Positions 44,633-53,857 of a stretch of 64,000 nucleotides of DNA are shown piece after piece. Numbering within the stretch: the stretch's first letter is position 1; every line of letters begins with the position of its first letter. The position numbers were made by a program, and so were the translations under genes. Origin of the DNA: Exiguobacterium sp. FSL W8-0210 (GTDB lineage Bacteria; Bacillota; Bacilli; Exiguobacteriales; Exiguobacteriaceae); NCBI RefSeq assembly GCF_038006045.1, contig NZ_JBBOUK010000001.1, positions 1,653,001-1,717,000 of the forward strand. The letters are read 5' to 3'. The notes beneath the pieces were generated by a model that searched no databases, was not told where the DNA came from, and saw nothing but the letters and a program-made list of their open reading frames with translations.

Positions 44633-45559
44633 ATGTTGAACACTACAACGATTTGCTGTCTTGTGGAGTCGAAGACACCTAGTTATCTTGTTCGGGAACT
44701 GCCGCCGCTTGGCATCCATGACGTCCACGTCCGCACTCTAGCCGGTGCCATTAGTATCGGTGCCGAACTTCCCCAATGGCTGGAACAAGACATGACCGAA
44801 ACCAGCTATGACTATCCGCTCGAGACAGGATATGAAAGTTATGGCGAAGTGCTTGCAGTTGGTGACGCCGTCCAAATCGTCAAGCCCGGAGATCGGGTCG
44901 TCAGCTTCTATGGTCATCAAGATCAGGCGATCGTACCTGTATCGAAGGTCATCCCGGTTCCTGCTTATGTCTCACCACGTGAAGCCTTACTACTAATTCT
45001 GTCCTGTGACGCGGCAAAAGGCGTCCGTAAGCATACATTGACACCCGACACTAGCGTCTTAGTTTCTGGAATGGGTACGATCGGTTTGCTGACAGTGCAT
45101 TACTTACGGCATTATATCAACGTTCGTCAGATTGATATCATCGAGCCGCTTACGTCCCGAGCGGAGTTAGCACGTCAATTAGGTGCACGTGTCGTCACAC
45201 CGGATTCAAGTATGTATGACGCCGCCATCGAATGCTCCGGACGCCAAGCGGCCTTTGCCGAGCTTCAGTCTGCTGTCCGTCCTCATGGTGCAATCTGCGT
45301 CTTATCGGACGGCAACCGGGAAGCCTTGACGTTGACGCCCGTGTTTCACGCAAAAGAACTTCGGATCATTGCATCGAGTGACGGCTGGGACTACCGCAAG
45401 CATGCAGACTGGCTCTTTTCAGACGATCGTCACGCGACATTGCCCGCTTTGTTCGAACACGAGACTTCGTTTTCGGAGCTTGCCAGTTGCTTTGCTAGCT
45501 TAATGGAAACACCAGATCTCCCAATTAAAGTATTCGTTGATTATGAGCAGACGAGCTGA
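44633..45559 (+). CDS. MDR-family (zinc-type alcohol dehydrogenase-like) protein
   Basis: A 308-aa medium-chain dehydrogenase-like protein. GYESYGEVLAVGDAVQIVKP is the substrate domain loop, and VLVSGMGTIGLLTVHYL the cofactor motif near residue 140. The cysteine/histidine ligands of structural and catalytic zinc are not evident, so it is a non-zinc reductase type. Its 3' end overlaps the end of the converging VOC gene by 19 bp. Substrate unknown. Confidence 0.75.
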   Translation: MLNTTTICCLVESKTPSYLVRELPPLGIHDVHVRTLAGAISIGAELPQWLEQDMTETSYDYPLETGYESYGEVLAVGDAVQIVKPGDRVVSFYGHQDQAIVPVSKVIPVPAYVSPREALLLILSCDAAKGVRKHTLTPDTSVLVSGMGTIGLLTVHYLRHYINVRQIDIIEPLTSRAELARQLGARVVTPDSSMYDAAIECSGRQAAFAELQSAVRPHGAICVLSDGNREALTLTPVFHAKELRIIASSDGWDYRKHADWLFSDDRHATLPALFEHETSFSELASCFASLMETPDLPIKVFVDYEQTS

Positions 45560-46138
45560 ACACCGTTCGGATCCGTACCTACGAGCGATACGTCGGAAAA
45601 AAACTGCTTCTTGTAAGACGGTCTTCTCTCCGCGGACGGTTTGGATTTGTGAAATCGGTCGATCGAACAGTTTCGTTAAATCCGCCTCTAATCCTTCGCA
45701 CGGTGTCGTTAGAATTAAACGCTCAAGTGTCGTTCCATCAGTATCCGCAATCGCATCTTCATGTACTTGCAGTTCAATCCGTAATCCGTATGGTGTCTGT
45801 AAGAACGTCCGCCGCTCGTTCGCTTGGACCTTGAACGCTAACGTTTCTGCGCGATCAAGAATCGTTTGCACGTCACCAGGCTGAATCAAAAATCCGATGT
45901 GATCCAAGCGAACCGTTTTTCCGAATCCGATCGTCACATTGACCGCTCCCCGTTTCATTTCAATGATTCGGAATAAAATTTGATCTGCTCGAAAATCATT
46001 CCATGATAGAGGTGGATTGAACGACGAAAATTCTCCATCTTTCTTCCCGATCCGCTGGGAAACGTGAAATCCGCGTGCCGTGTACCAAGCTTCTGTTTCT
46101 TCCAAATGTGGTGTCCAAATATGGTAGTGAAATAGCAT
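45541..46138 (-). pseudogene. VOC-family protein with a 3' frameshift in a T run
   Basis: A two-module VOC protein: MLFHYHIWTPHLEETEAWYT, then VRLDHIGFLIQPGDVQTILD, FLQTPYGLRIELQVHEDAI and a second unit ending KTVLQEAV. After a run of seven T (45597-45603 on the plus strand, as A) the frame gives unrelated residues, running on to 45500. One base fewer gives FSDVSLVGTDPNGVQLVCS and a stop at 45541, matching the normal end of such proteins. The encoded product may still fold, with a wrong tail. It could be an assembly error. Confidence 0.8.
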
Positions 46139-46870
46139 TTACATACACTCCTTTTTGTTGTTCCAATCGTTCCACGTCATCACTTCGACTTGGTTCGATT
46201 CATTCAAATATTGTCGTAATAACGGGAGGTGCGCAGCACCATACAAACAGACGATTCGTTCGTTCGCCTGAGCGAGGTGCTGTAAACGATTTGCAATCTC
46301 TTGATTGCGGACTCGCCAGTAGCGTTCAACCCAAATCCGACCGCTCTCCAGTCGTTCGATTTGATCATAGATTCTAGCCGACGCTGCAATCGTTTCTTCA
46401 GCGTGCAATCGATCGAGCCATTCGGAGAATGATGACTGCTCCATCGCGTGCTCTAACTGTTCTGTCCGCTTCATCTCAGCCGCGACGATTGTCTCAAAGG
46501 CTTCCGGATGATGTGAACGGACGATTCCTAAATCCGGTACGCCGGGTACGATTTCGTTCCAATCGATCCCATGGAGATCTGCTACTCCCGCCATCCGGGC
46601 TAAGCGAAAGCCGATTTGTTGCCGTTCATTTTCGATTAAGTCGCTCTCGGATTGATAGGTTTCATATGTATGCTGCAGGTCACTTATGCGTTCAGGTGAC
46701 GTCTCAAGGGCAACGCCTGTCGGTCGAAATGCGTTCAATCGATTAACAACTTCTTGGATTTCTCGTTGCCTTTTTTCTGACGCGATATCAAAAATTGCTG
46801 GACGAATCAAATCACCATTGGTCGGGCGATCGAGATGGAACATGCCTAACAGTAAAATCTGAGGTTTCAT
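46139..46870 (-). CDS. DUF5694 domain protein
   Basis: A 243-aa protein. LLGMFHLDRPTNGDL opens it, then VNRLNAFRPTGVALETSPER and RIVCLYGAAHLPLLRQYL at the end. This pattern (with the conserved GMFH, E and GAAH) matches DUF5694, related to the TraB/GumN fold. Function unknown. Stop and the VOC start are adjacent, so the two are coupled. Confidence 0.75.
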   Translation of the reverse strand: MKPQILLLGMFHLDRPTNGDLIRPAIFDIASEKRQREIQEVVNRLNAFRPTGVALETSPERISDLQHTYETYQSESDLIENERQQIGFRLARMAGVADLHGIDWNEIVPGVPDLGIVRSHHPEAFETIVAAEMKRTEQLEHAMEQSSFSEWLDRLHAEETIAASARIYDQIERLESGRIWVERYWRVRNQEIANRLQHLAQANERIVCLYGAAHLPLLRQYLNESNQVEVMTWNDWNNKKECM

Positions 46871-46979
46871 CTATCCCCCTCCTTTTCCTTATTTTACCTT
46901 ACACTTGGTAAAGGAAGGGACTTTTACCTATCATGAATTTACGTTATTACTCAACAAATACTCATATATGGAGGTTCCG

Positions 46980-47333
46980 ATGAAAAAGATATTCGTCATT
47001 GTGTTCATTGGATTTTTATTCGGATGCAGTCAAACCGGTACAGAGGACAAAGCTAGTCATGCCATGATCGTCATTGTGAATAACAAAGAGTATAGTGGAA
47101 CAGAAGCTGAATTGGATGCATCAAAGCGACAAGGAGAAAAAATTAGTACGATATTAAAGAAAACAAAAGCATATGAAATGCCCCAAGCGAACAGTCAATC
47201 GAATCTTTTTTCAGTCGGGTCCACCATTTATTCTGTTAAAGGAAAAGAAGATTTTATCATCGTAAAAGACAAAGAAAATAAAAAATGGCTTTTAAAAAAG
47301 GTAAGAGATATCAAAAACGAATTGAATGAATGA
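46980..47333 (+). CDS. Small lipoprotein of unknown function
   Basis: A 117-aa lipoprotein. Signal MKKIFVIVFIGFLFGC, then a mature region rich in lysine. ATG at 46980 follows GGAGGTTCCG. It is more AT-rich than its neighbours. No domain recognised. Confidence 0.75.
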   Translation: MKKIFVIVFIGFLFGCSQTGTEDKASHAMIVIVNNKEYSGTEAELDASKRQGEKISTILKKTKAYEMPQANSQSNLFSVGSTIYSVKGKEDFIIVKDKENKKWLLKKVRDIKNELNE

Positions 47334-47432
47334 GGTAATCTAAAACACCTTTATAATGGTACATCTTTTAGAAGTACTAACAGTGGAGGTGTTTTAACAT
47401 GTACTTTTAACTGAGGTATGATGAAAAATCAT

Positions 47433-47464
47433 TAAAAAGCGGACAGATGTCACGATCTGCCCGT
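47433..47464 (-). terminator. Terminator after the first PaaK-like gene
   Basis: Minus-strand stem CGGGCAGAT/ATCTGTCCG followed by CTTTTT. Confidence 0.85.
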
Positions 47465-47469
47465 TACCT

Positions 47470-48822
47470 TCATCCTGTTAAACTTGATTTGACGAGCAAG
47501 ATCTTCCCACTTTCCTCAGCATCGATATAAGAAACGGCTTGTACATCGAGATGGATATCACGACCGAATAAACGGTACAGCCGTTCCATCAGAATTCGTT
47601 CGTCTGATTGACTGAACCGCTCTGCGTCCGGAACATAGTAGATCGATACGCTATCTGTCGTCATTTGAACATATTGAATACGCTCGATACTGTTTGGCAA
47701 ATGTTTGACAAGACTCGACAGTTGCGCTTCAAAAATCTTTTTCCCATCCGGTTTTTGGATGAAGGCCCGCCCCCTGCCGTCAATCGATTCGATGATTGGT
47801 CCCGGGTGACCACAGGAACAGTTGCGCTGACTGAGCGTCATCCGATCTCCGACCCGGTAGCGAATGAGGGGGGTGCCGTGAGTATCAAAACTCGTCACGA
47901 GAATCTCCCCGTATGAATCGAGTTCGATGATCCCCATCTCATGGTGCAGATGTTTTTGACCAAACCGACATTCAGAAACGATAGGTGCCCCTTCAGACGA
48001 TGCATATTGATCAAAGACTGGTCCGTGAAACACTTCTTCGATGACTTGGCGCTCTTCCGCGTCGATCCGTTCTGCCGTCGGGAAAATCGCAATCGGTTGA
48101 CACGTCAAGCGGATCCCTTCTCGCTTCGCGAACCGGGCGAGCTCAATCATCGCTGACGGAAGATCATCAATCGTTTCTGGTTGAAAACGTTCGATGGCTT
48201 CAAGATACGCTGCCATCGTCCGTGGGGATAACCGTTTCACCGTGAACAAGAGTTGATTCGCCGCTCGATTCATCCGCCAGTAGACGTCCACCTGTTGACG
48301 CTCGGGTACGAGATCCTGTGCCGTAAAGCTGATTCGTCGCATGCCACGGTAGACACCGTGGGTCGCCTTGAAATAATCCAGATGGGCCATGCGAATTTGC
48401 ATATCCGGTATCGTATATCGTACTTGCAGTGACGTGCCTGTTGTTCCACCCGTTTTCCCTATGATTGGCGCAGCGACATCTGTTTGAATGTCCTCCATGT
48501 GCGTTCGTAATATTTCTTTTGATAGTACAGGAATATGTTTTAGTTCGGATAAGTCCGTTAACGGTAGGCAAATGCCATGTGAAGTGAAGAGCTGACGGTA
48601 ATAGGGACTGTGTTCAGTACAGAAGCGAAGGAAGTCATTTAAACGATCAAGTTGTTCCGCTTTGACGTCGATCGTCGTATGTTCTCGTTCGAGGAGCATC
48701 CGGAACCGTTCTTGATAGACCGGTCCATAACGTTCGCGATGCAATTGATACCCATAGAGGGTTGTGAAGAGGTGCTGGAGAAATAGAGGAGAGCGATTGT
48801 AGATCTGCTCTTTGATACCCAT
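47470..48822 (-). CDS. PaaK/CapK-like adenylate-forming enzyme, copy A
   Basis: A 450-aa protein of the phenylacetate-CoA ligase/CapK group. Phosphate-binding loop is IIGKTGGTTGTSLQVRYT near residue 108, aromatic/acidic motif FDQYASSEGAP near 240, RYRVGDRM near 305 and a short C-terminal domain. Such stand-alone enzymes activate carboxylates for cell-surface or small-molecule modification. ATG at 48822 follows AAAGGACG; the longer frame covers the promoter region. It shares clear similarity with copy B at 51690-53063. The substrate is unknown. Confidence 0.82.
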   Translation of the reverse strand: MGIKEQIYNRSPLFLQHLFTTLYGYQLHRERYGPVYQERFRMLLEREHTTIDVKAEQLDRLNDFLRFCTEHSPYYRQLFTSHGICLPLTDLSELKHIPVLSKEILRTHMEDIQTDVAAPIIGKTGGTTGTSLQVRYTIPDMQIRMAHLDYFKATHGVYRGMRRISFTAQDLVPERQQVDVYWRMNRAANQLLFTVKRLSPRTMAAYLEAIERFQPETIDDLPSAMIELARFAKREGIRLTCQPIAIFPTAERIDAEERQVIEEVFHGPVFDQYASSEGAPIVSECRFGQKHLHHEMGIIELDSYGEILVTSFDTHGTPLIRYRVGDRMTLSQRNCSCGHPGPIIESIDGRGRAFIQKPDGKKIFEAQLSSLVKHLPNSIERIQYVQMTTDSVSIYYVPDAERFSQSDERILMERLYRLFGRDIHLDVQAVSYIDAEESGKILLVKSSLTG

Positions 48823-48994
48823 GTCATCACGTCCTTTCGCAAGGGAAGTAACGGTTTCGATGTCTCTACAATAGCCTATGTACCTGACAGGAATATGACA
48901 AAAATAAGGGAACATGCCTCCTGACAAATTGCTATCACCTTGGACAGGTCCGACGATCATCGCTCTACTATACTGAAAACAAGGAGGTGACAAG

Positions 48995-49849
48995 ATGTGG
49001 CTCGAATCGATTCAACGCGTTATTGACTATATCGAAGATCATTTAGAAGACTCGCTCGATCTCAACGTTTTGACAAAAGTCGCTCAGATGCAGGCTTATC
49101 CTTTACAACGGGCGTTTTCGTTACTTGCGATGATGACGTTACCGGAATACATCCGAGGACGACGTCTGACGCTCGCAGCGCAACAATTGACACAGACGGA
49201 CGAAAAAATCATCGATCTCGCCTTACGTTTTGGTTACGAGACGCCGGAAGCTTTCACAAAAGCTTTCAAACGTCAGCATGGTTGTTCGCCGACGTTGATG
49301 CGAAACGAGCGACGTCCGATTCACGCCTATAACCGCCTGAGCATTCAGGTGACCTTGAAGGGACTGGAGCAAATGGATTACCAACTCATCGAACGACCGG
49401 CTTTACAGATTTCAGGATGGCGAAAACATTTCTCGACGCAAGATGGTGCCCAAAAACAGCTGATTCCGTTGTTTTGGAATGATGTAAATCATTCTGGTCA
49501 AGATGCTACTTTGTTCAAACAAAATGACGGTCAGATTGAAGGTGTGATTGGTGTCTGCTCCAATTTCACCGAAACATCGATGGATTATTGGATCGCGACG
49601 ACGACAACAGAAATCCTACCCGATCAGGAAACGATGACGATTCCGGCGAGTCTTTGGGCGACGTTTCCGGTCGTTGGTCCAATGCCGCATGCCATTCAAG
49701 AGATGTGGCAGCGTATCTATCAAGAGTGGCTCCCATCGCATGAATATGATCCTCTCCCTCACGCTGAACTCGAAGTTTATTCGGCAGGCGACCCATCTGC
49801 CGCCGATTATCAATCTGCCATCTGGATTCCGGTGCGTCCGCGCGACTGA
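48995..49849 (+). CDS. AraC-family regulator with GyrI-like effector domain
   Basis: A 284-aa regulator. Two AraC helix-turn-helix units occupy residues 1-105 (QRVIDYIEDHLEDSLDLNVL, then DLALRFGYETPEAFTKAFKR). A GyrI-like ligand domain follows (residues 125-284). ATG follows AAGGAGGTG. It is divergent from adenylating copy A (172 bp between) and converges on copy B, so it may control one or both. IS1182 copy 3 lies 20 bp after its stop. Confidence 0.87.
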   Translation: MWLESIQRVIDYIEDHLEDSLDLNVLTKVAQMQAYPLQRAFSLLAMMTLPEYIRGRRLTLAAQQLTQTDEKIIDLALRFGYETPEAFTKAFKRQHGCSPTLMRNERRPIHAYNRLSIQVTLKGLEQMDYQLIERPALQISGWRKHFSTQDGAQKQLIPLFWNDVNHSGQDATLFKQNDGQIEGVIGVCSNFTETSMDYWIATTTTEILPDQETMTIPASLWATFPVVGPMPHAIQEMWQRIYQEWLPSHEYDPLPHAELEVYSAGDPSAADYQSAIWIPVRPRD

Positions 49850-49901
49850 TGGTTTCAGGACACACGAAAGAGGCTGGGACATAACTAGCTGAATTTAACG
49901 A

Positions 49902-49947
49902 GAAGAAGGAATTGCCATCACTCAGGATGTGCAATTCCTTCTTTTTT
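49902..49947. terminator. Terminator hairpin at transposase 3' side of IS1182 copy 3
   Basis: AAGAAGGAATTGC and GCAATTCCTTCTT arms with T run. It would also terminate transcripts from the AraC gene on the plus strand. Confidence 0.75.
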
Positions 49948-49959
49948 CATTGTCTCGCG

Positions 49960-51543
49960 TCAAGTTGCCCTTCGGGCAACGCTTTGGATGAGCCATTTTC
50001 TTAAATTTACGGCCATGAGGATGAAGCCGAGCTCACGCTTCACCTTCGCTTTTCCTCTCACAGAAAAGCGAGTGAAACTCAAATTAGCCTTCAGATATCC
50101 AAAAACTGGTTCCACGTCTATCTTCCGTTTCGCATAGAGGGATCCTGTTTTTTGATCTGAAAGCCATTTTTTCATCTGTTCTTTTTGTTCTTCCCATGAA
50201 GTGTTTATGTGTACCTGTCGGTGACGACCCTCTTTGGCCTTGGTACAACGGGAGCGAAACGGGCAGCCATCACACCCTTCGCTTTCATACACCTTGAAAT
50301 CACGCGTGAATCCGTACCGATCTGTTCTCTTGGACATGTAACGGAATGTTACGTCCTGTCCATTAGGGCACACAAAACGATCCGACCTTTCATCATAAGA
50401 CCAGTTTACTGTGTTAAATGGATCATTGCGCCATTTTCGAGACTTTTCTTTTTCGAACATCGTATAAGGGATGAGTGGAATGCGCCCTCGGCGCATCAGA
50501 ATATCCTGATAATTCTCCTGACTCCCATAGCCGGCATCCGCAACGATATGCGGTGGTAGTGGTAAATATGAGCTGATCTCATCTAAAAAGGGGAGTAACG
50601 TCCGGGCATCCGTCGGATTCGGATAAATATCATAAGCGAGTGTGTACTGTCCTTCGGTCGCGATTTGAACGTTATAGCCTGGCTTGAGTTGTCCATTTTG
50701 CATATGATCTTCCTTCATTCGCATGAACGTCGCGTCTGTGTCTGTTTTCGAATAGCTGTTCCGTCCAGCGAGCGTCCTCTTTTGGAGGGCGTATCTCTGT
50801 TTCCGCTCGATGAAATCTGTAATCTCCTTTCGAAGGAGACGTGGTTCCTTCCGTTCAGAACGTAGACGTTTTCTTTCTTGAGTATCCGAACTCGCCTCGA
50901 TTTTTTGGTTGATGGAAGCGATATGTGCGTCTAAAGCTTCACCCATGTGTTCGAGTTCTGAGAGAGTGAGCTCGTCCGGGCTTTCTCGTTCAATTTCCGG
51001 TAGGATGTCTTGTTCGACGAGGTTGTCATAGATACGATTCGATTTGTCCACGAGAGACGAACTATGACGTTCGATCGATTTCCGCCAAACAAAGGTGTAT
51101 CGGTTCGCATTCGCCTCTAGCTTTGTACCATCGATAAAGATGGCTTCTTCATTGATTTCTCCCATCTCGACGAGATGGCAACGGAAGGTAACGAAGGCTT
51201 GCTTCAAGATTGGAGTGACTGCGGGATGCACTCGAAAACGGTTGATGGTACGATAGCTCGGCGCATTCCCTTGCGCTAGCCACATCATCCGCAGACTATC
51301 GGATAGTAATCCTTCAATCTTCCGACCGGAGAAGACCGACTGTGTGTAGGCACATAAAATGATTTTCATCATCATCCGCGGATGATAAGCAGGGCATCCC
51401 GTCGTCCGCATGAAAGGATCGAAAACATCATCCGGAATGGATTCGACGAGATGATGGACAGCGAACGCGATATCATTTTCTTGAAGACGAACTTCTAAAT
51501 CTAAGGGCAGAACCAGCTGGTTCATGTTATAATCTTTAAACAT
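49960..51543 (-). CDS. IS1182-family DDE transposase
   Basis: 527 aa, with the same acidic motifs as copies 1 and 2. Differences include FDPFM for FEPFM, SYDERSDRF for SYDETADRF and a final RRAT for RRAA. Frame intact, GGAGGTGCCC ribosome binding site. Confidence 0.95.
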   Translation of the reverse strand: MFKDYNMNQLVLPLDLEVRLQENDIAFAVHHLVESIPDDVFDPFMRTTGCPAYHPRMMMKIILCAYTQSVFSGRKIEGLLSDSLRMMWLAQGNAPSYRTINRFRVHPAVTPILKQAFVTFRCHLVEMGEINEEAIFIDGTKLEANANRYTFVWRKSIERHSSSLVDKSNRIYDNLVEQDILPEIERESPDELTLSELEHMGEALDAHIASINQKIEASSDTQERKRLRSERKEPRLLRKEITDFIERKQRYALQKRTLAGRNSYSKTDTDATFMRMKEDHMQNGQLKPGYNVQIATEGQYTLAYDIYPNPTDARTLLPFLDEISSYLPLPPHIVADAGYGSQENYQDILMRRGRIPLIPYTMFEKEKSRKWRNDPFNTVNWSYDERSDRFVCPNGQDVTFRYMSKRTDRYGFTRDFKVYESEGCDGCPFRSRCTKAKEGRHRQVHINTSWEEQKEQMKKWLSDQKTGSLYAKRKIDVEPVFGYLKANLSFTRFSVRGKAKVKRELGFILMAVNLRKWLIQSVARRAT

Positions 51544-51636
51544 AAGGGCACCTCCGATGGTTATAGTTTAGTCACTTTAACTTTATCAGAGGTTGTCCTT
51601 ATTTGTTTATTCAGAATCGGTTTTTCGTCATAGAAC

Positions 51637-51672
51637 AAGGCCCTCGAAACGACTACACGTTTCGAGGACCTT
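51637..51672. terminator. Palindrome upstream of transposase in IS1182 copy 3
   Basis: Same palindrome as copies 1 and 2 with one changed base in the distal arm (GAGGACC for GAGGGCC). It would stop transcription entering from the copy B adenylating gene. Confidence 0.7.
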
Positions 51673-51689
51673 TCGTTTGTGAAACTGAG

Positions 51690-53063
51690 TTATGTCCCAG
51701 CCTCTTTTGTGTGCCATGCATACTGTTGTTTAATCAGTAACGTTTTTCCACTGATTTCTTTCGGAATTTCCGGTACCGCGTGCATGACGACATTCAATTG
51801 TCCGTCAAACAGTCGGTCCAGAACGAAAAAGAGCTTCTTCTCATGTTCTTTCTCTAAGCATCGTTCATCCGGAACATATAATAAAACAACCTCGTCCCGC
51901 GTCTCTTGAATATATTGTACGCGTTCGATACAGTTCGGGAACGCTCGAACGATTCCCGCAAGTTCGCCTTCAAAGACACGGTGTCCGTTTCTGAGTTGAA
52001 TGAAGCTTCTCCCCCGTCCGTCGATTGAAGCGATGATCGGACCTTGATGACCACAAGGGCACGTTTCCTGACTGAGCGTCATCCGATCGCCAACGCGGTA
52101 ACGGACGAGAGGTGTTCCGTGCGTATCGAAGCTCGTTACAAGAATTTCGCCGTCCTCATCGCGTTCAATGATTCCCATCTCATAATGTAGATGTTTTTTC
52201 CCATAAGGACATTCGGCGACGATCGGCGCCCCTTCTGACGACGCATACTGATCATAGATCGGTGCATGGAAGACGTCTTCGATGAGTGCTCGTTCTTCTG
52301 CCGTCATCATCTCTGCCGTCGGGAAAATCGCTTTCGGTCGAAACGTACAGGTCATCCCATATTTTTTAGCATATCGCGCGACTTCGATCATTCCTGAAGG
52401 CAAACCATCAATCGATTCCGGCTGAAACCGATTGAGTTGTTCAATGTAGGCAGCGGCGGTTTTCGGATTGATGTTTTTAATCGAGAACAACATCTGATTG
52501 ATGACTTTATTCATTCGCCAATAAACCGGTGCCTTTTGATTCGTCGAAGCAAGGGTTTGACCGGTAAAACTTGCGCGGCGCATCCCTTGATCGACTCCAT
52601 GGGTCCACTTGAAGAAGTCAAGATGTGCCATTCGGATTTGCATATCTTCCTTTGTATAGTGCACTTGAATCGATTTACCAGTCGTACCGCCCGTTTTTCC
52701 GAGAATCGGGGCATGGACGTGCGCATGGACGTCCTCATTTTGTTGGCGTAAGATTTCTTTCGTCAAAGGGGGAATCTGTTTTAGTTCGTCAATCGATTGT
52801 AACGGGAGCTCTAGTGCAATGGTAGAAAACAATTCCTGATAGTATGAACTATGTGTTTGGCAAAAAGAAAGGAAGTCGTTTAATCGATGCAATTGTTCTG
52901 CTCGAACGTCAATCGGTCGTCCTAACTTCTGTTTCAGTTCTTGTAAGCGCTGCTGATAGGCGGGACCGTATCGTTCATGGAACAGGCGACGTCCTTGTAA
53001 AGTCGTCAACAAGTTTTGGATGAAAATCGGTGAGTGAAAGTAGATCGATTCTTTGAGCTGCAT
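51690..53063 (-). CDS. PaaK/CapK-like adenylate-forming enzyme, copy B, stop codon supplied by IS1182
   Basis: 457 aa, paralogous to copy A over its whole length: ILGKTGGTTGKSIQVHYT loop, IYDQYASSEGAP, RYRVGDRM and the C-terminal ISGKTLLIKQQY. The last residues, KEAGT-stop, are encoded by the terminal repeat of IS1182 copy 3. Rejoining the flanks without the element would give an ending WHTKFRVS-stop, convergent with the AraC gene. The catalytic part is intact and the changed tail is only a few residues. ATG after GGAGTG. Confidence 0.82.
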   Translation of the reverse strand: MQLKESIYFHSPIFIQNLLTTLQGRRLFHERYGPAYQQRLQELKQKLGRPIDVRAEQLHRLNDFLSFCQTHSSYYQELFSTIALELPLQSIDELKQIPPLTKEILRQQNEDVHAHVHAPILGKTGGTTGKSIQVHYTKEDMQIRMAHLDFFKWTHGVDQGMRRASFTGQTLASTNQKAPVYWRMNKVINQMLFSIKNINPKTAAAYIEQLNRFQPESIDGLPSGMIEVARYAKKYGMTCTFRPKAIFPTAEMMTAEERALIEDVFHAPIYDQYASSEGAPIVAECPYGKKHLHYEMGIIERDEDGEILVTSFDTHGTPLVRYRVGDRMTLSQETCPCGHQGPIIASIDGRGRSFIQLRNGHRVFEGELAGIVRAFPNCIERVQYIQETRDEVVLLYVPDERCLEKEHEKKLFFVLDRLFDGQLNVVMHAVPEIPKEISGKTLLIKQQYAWHTKEAGT

Positions 53064-53251
53064 GATGTCACTCCTTCCATAGTTAGACCACCTTTTACTG
53101 ATACTTTCATCTTATTTCCAGTCGCCGCCCATCTCAATTAGTTCTTCGTGAATAAACTTAGCTTTTATTTTCATGGCGATTTATTTTAATGAACTCTGAT
53201 TCACGAACATCTTCTTATCGATTCTTGAACTTACAACTTTTCTTCCCTCAC

Positions 53252-53296
53252 AAAAAAATCCGATCGACGAAGAGAAGTTCTTCATCAATCGGATTC
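53252..53296 (-). terminator. Terminator after the 53309-53698 gene
   Basis: AATCCGAT and ATCGGATT arms with an inner GAAGAA/TTCTTC stem; T run on the minus strand. The rest of the interval 53064-53251 holds the promoter of copy B and no gene. Confidence 0.85.
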
Positions 53297-53308
53297 ATAC
53301 TAGTGTCC

Positions 53309-53698
53309 TTACGATTTCGCGACTTTTTGTAACATCTGACATCCGTAAGCCCGCAATTTAATCGCTTCGAGTACGAGTGACATCTGTTGCTCATCCAATC
53401 GTTCAATCAGCTCGATAATCGTGATCGTCGTTCGTCCATTATACAATTGGACGATCAAGTGGATGATCGCTTCTAACGCTGGACTCGGATAGGGTTCAGC
53501 TAGAAATTCACGATCAAAAAACTCACCACTATCTGGAAAGAAGTAGTCCGAAAACCGTTCGAGTACTTGTGGCTGTCCTGTCGCAAGGTACAGCATCGAG
53601 ACCATCGCTGCATCTTCTCGTTGTTTCGGCTTTAAACGTCTCCACAACAGATCGAATCGTCGTTCATGTCCCTCTTGCATGAATTGTATCGTCTGCAT
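53309..53698 (-). CDS. Protein of unknown function, 129 aa
   Basis: A soluble, mostly helical protein: QTIQFMQEGHERRFDLLWRR, then EDAAMVSMLYLATGQPQVLE and FFPDSGEFF. The amino end is like DUF6075-type proteins, common in Firmicutes, but I am not sure of the match. ATG at 53698 follows AAGGGGGC. Own terminator at 53252-53296. Confidence 0.65.
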   Translation of the reverse strand: MQTIQFMQEGHERRFDLLWRRLKPKQREDAAMVSMLYLATGQPQVLERFSDYFFPDSGEFFDREFLAEPYPSPALEAIIHLIVQLYNGRTTITIIELIERLDEQQMSLVLEAIKLRAYGCQMLQKVAKS

Positions 53699-53857
53699 GG
53701 TTGAAGCCCCCTTTGTTTTCATTCTTCTTGCTGGTTCTTTTCCATATGTTACTATTCCCTATTCCATTCAACTGAATCGTCTCAACTTATCCTCTTGCGA
53801 TTGAATCGACTCGTTTGAGGGTACATTACAACAGATATAAGAGAGGAGTTTACATCC

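Larger units (their letters stand above)
49870..51704 (-). mobile_element. IS1182-family insertion sequence, copy 3
   Basis: 1835 bp with the same 17-bp terminal repeats; transposase on the minus strand. It differs from copies 1 and 2 by scattered substitutions (about eleven amino-acid changes), so it is older or came separately. Its right end supplies the last three codons and the TAA stop of the adenylating gene at 51690-53063. The flanks, CACACGAAA on the left and TTTTGTGTG on the right, are inverted, so the target was a palindrome. Confidence 0.95.

Noticed and set aside
44633-45559. Zinc-dependent alcohol dehydrogenase
   Set aside because: The cysteine and histidine zinc ligands of that group are not present, so a non-zinc MDR is the better call.
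47340-47412. Three-codon leader (MYF) behind GGAGGTG inside an AACACCT/AGGTGTT inverted repeat
   Set aside because: No gene follows on that strand, so a leader role has no target; chance is likely.
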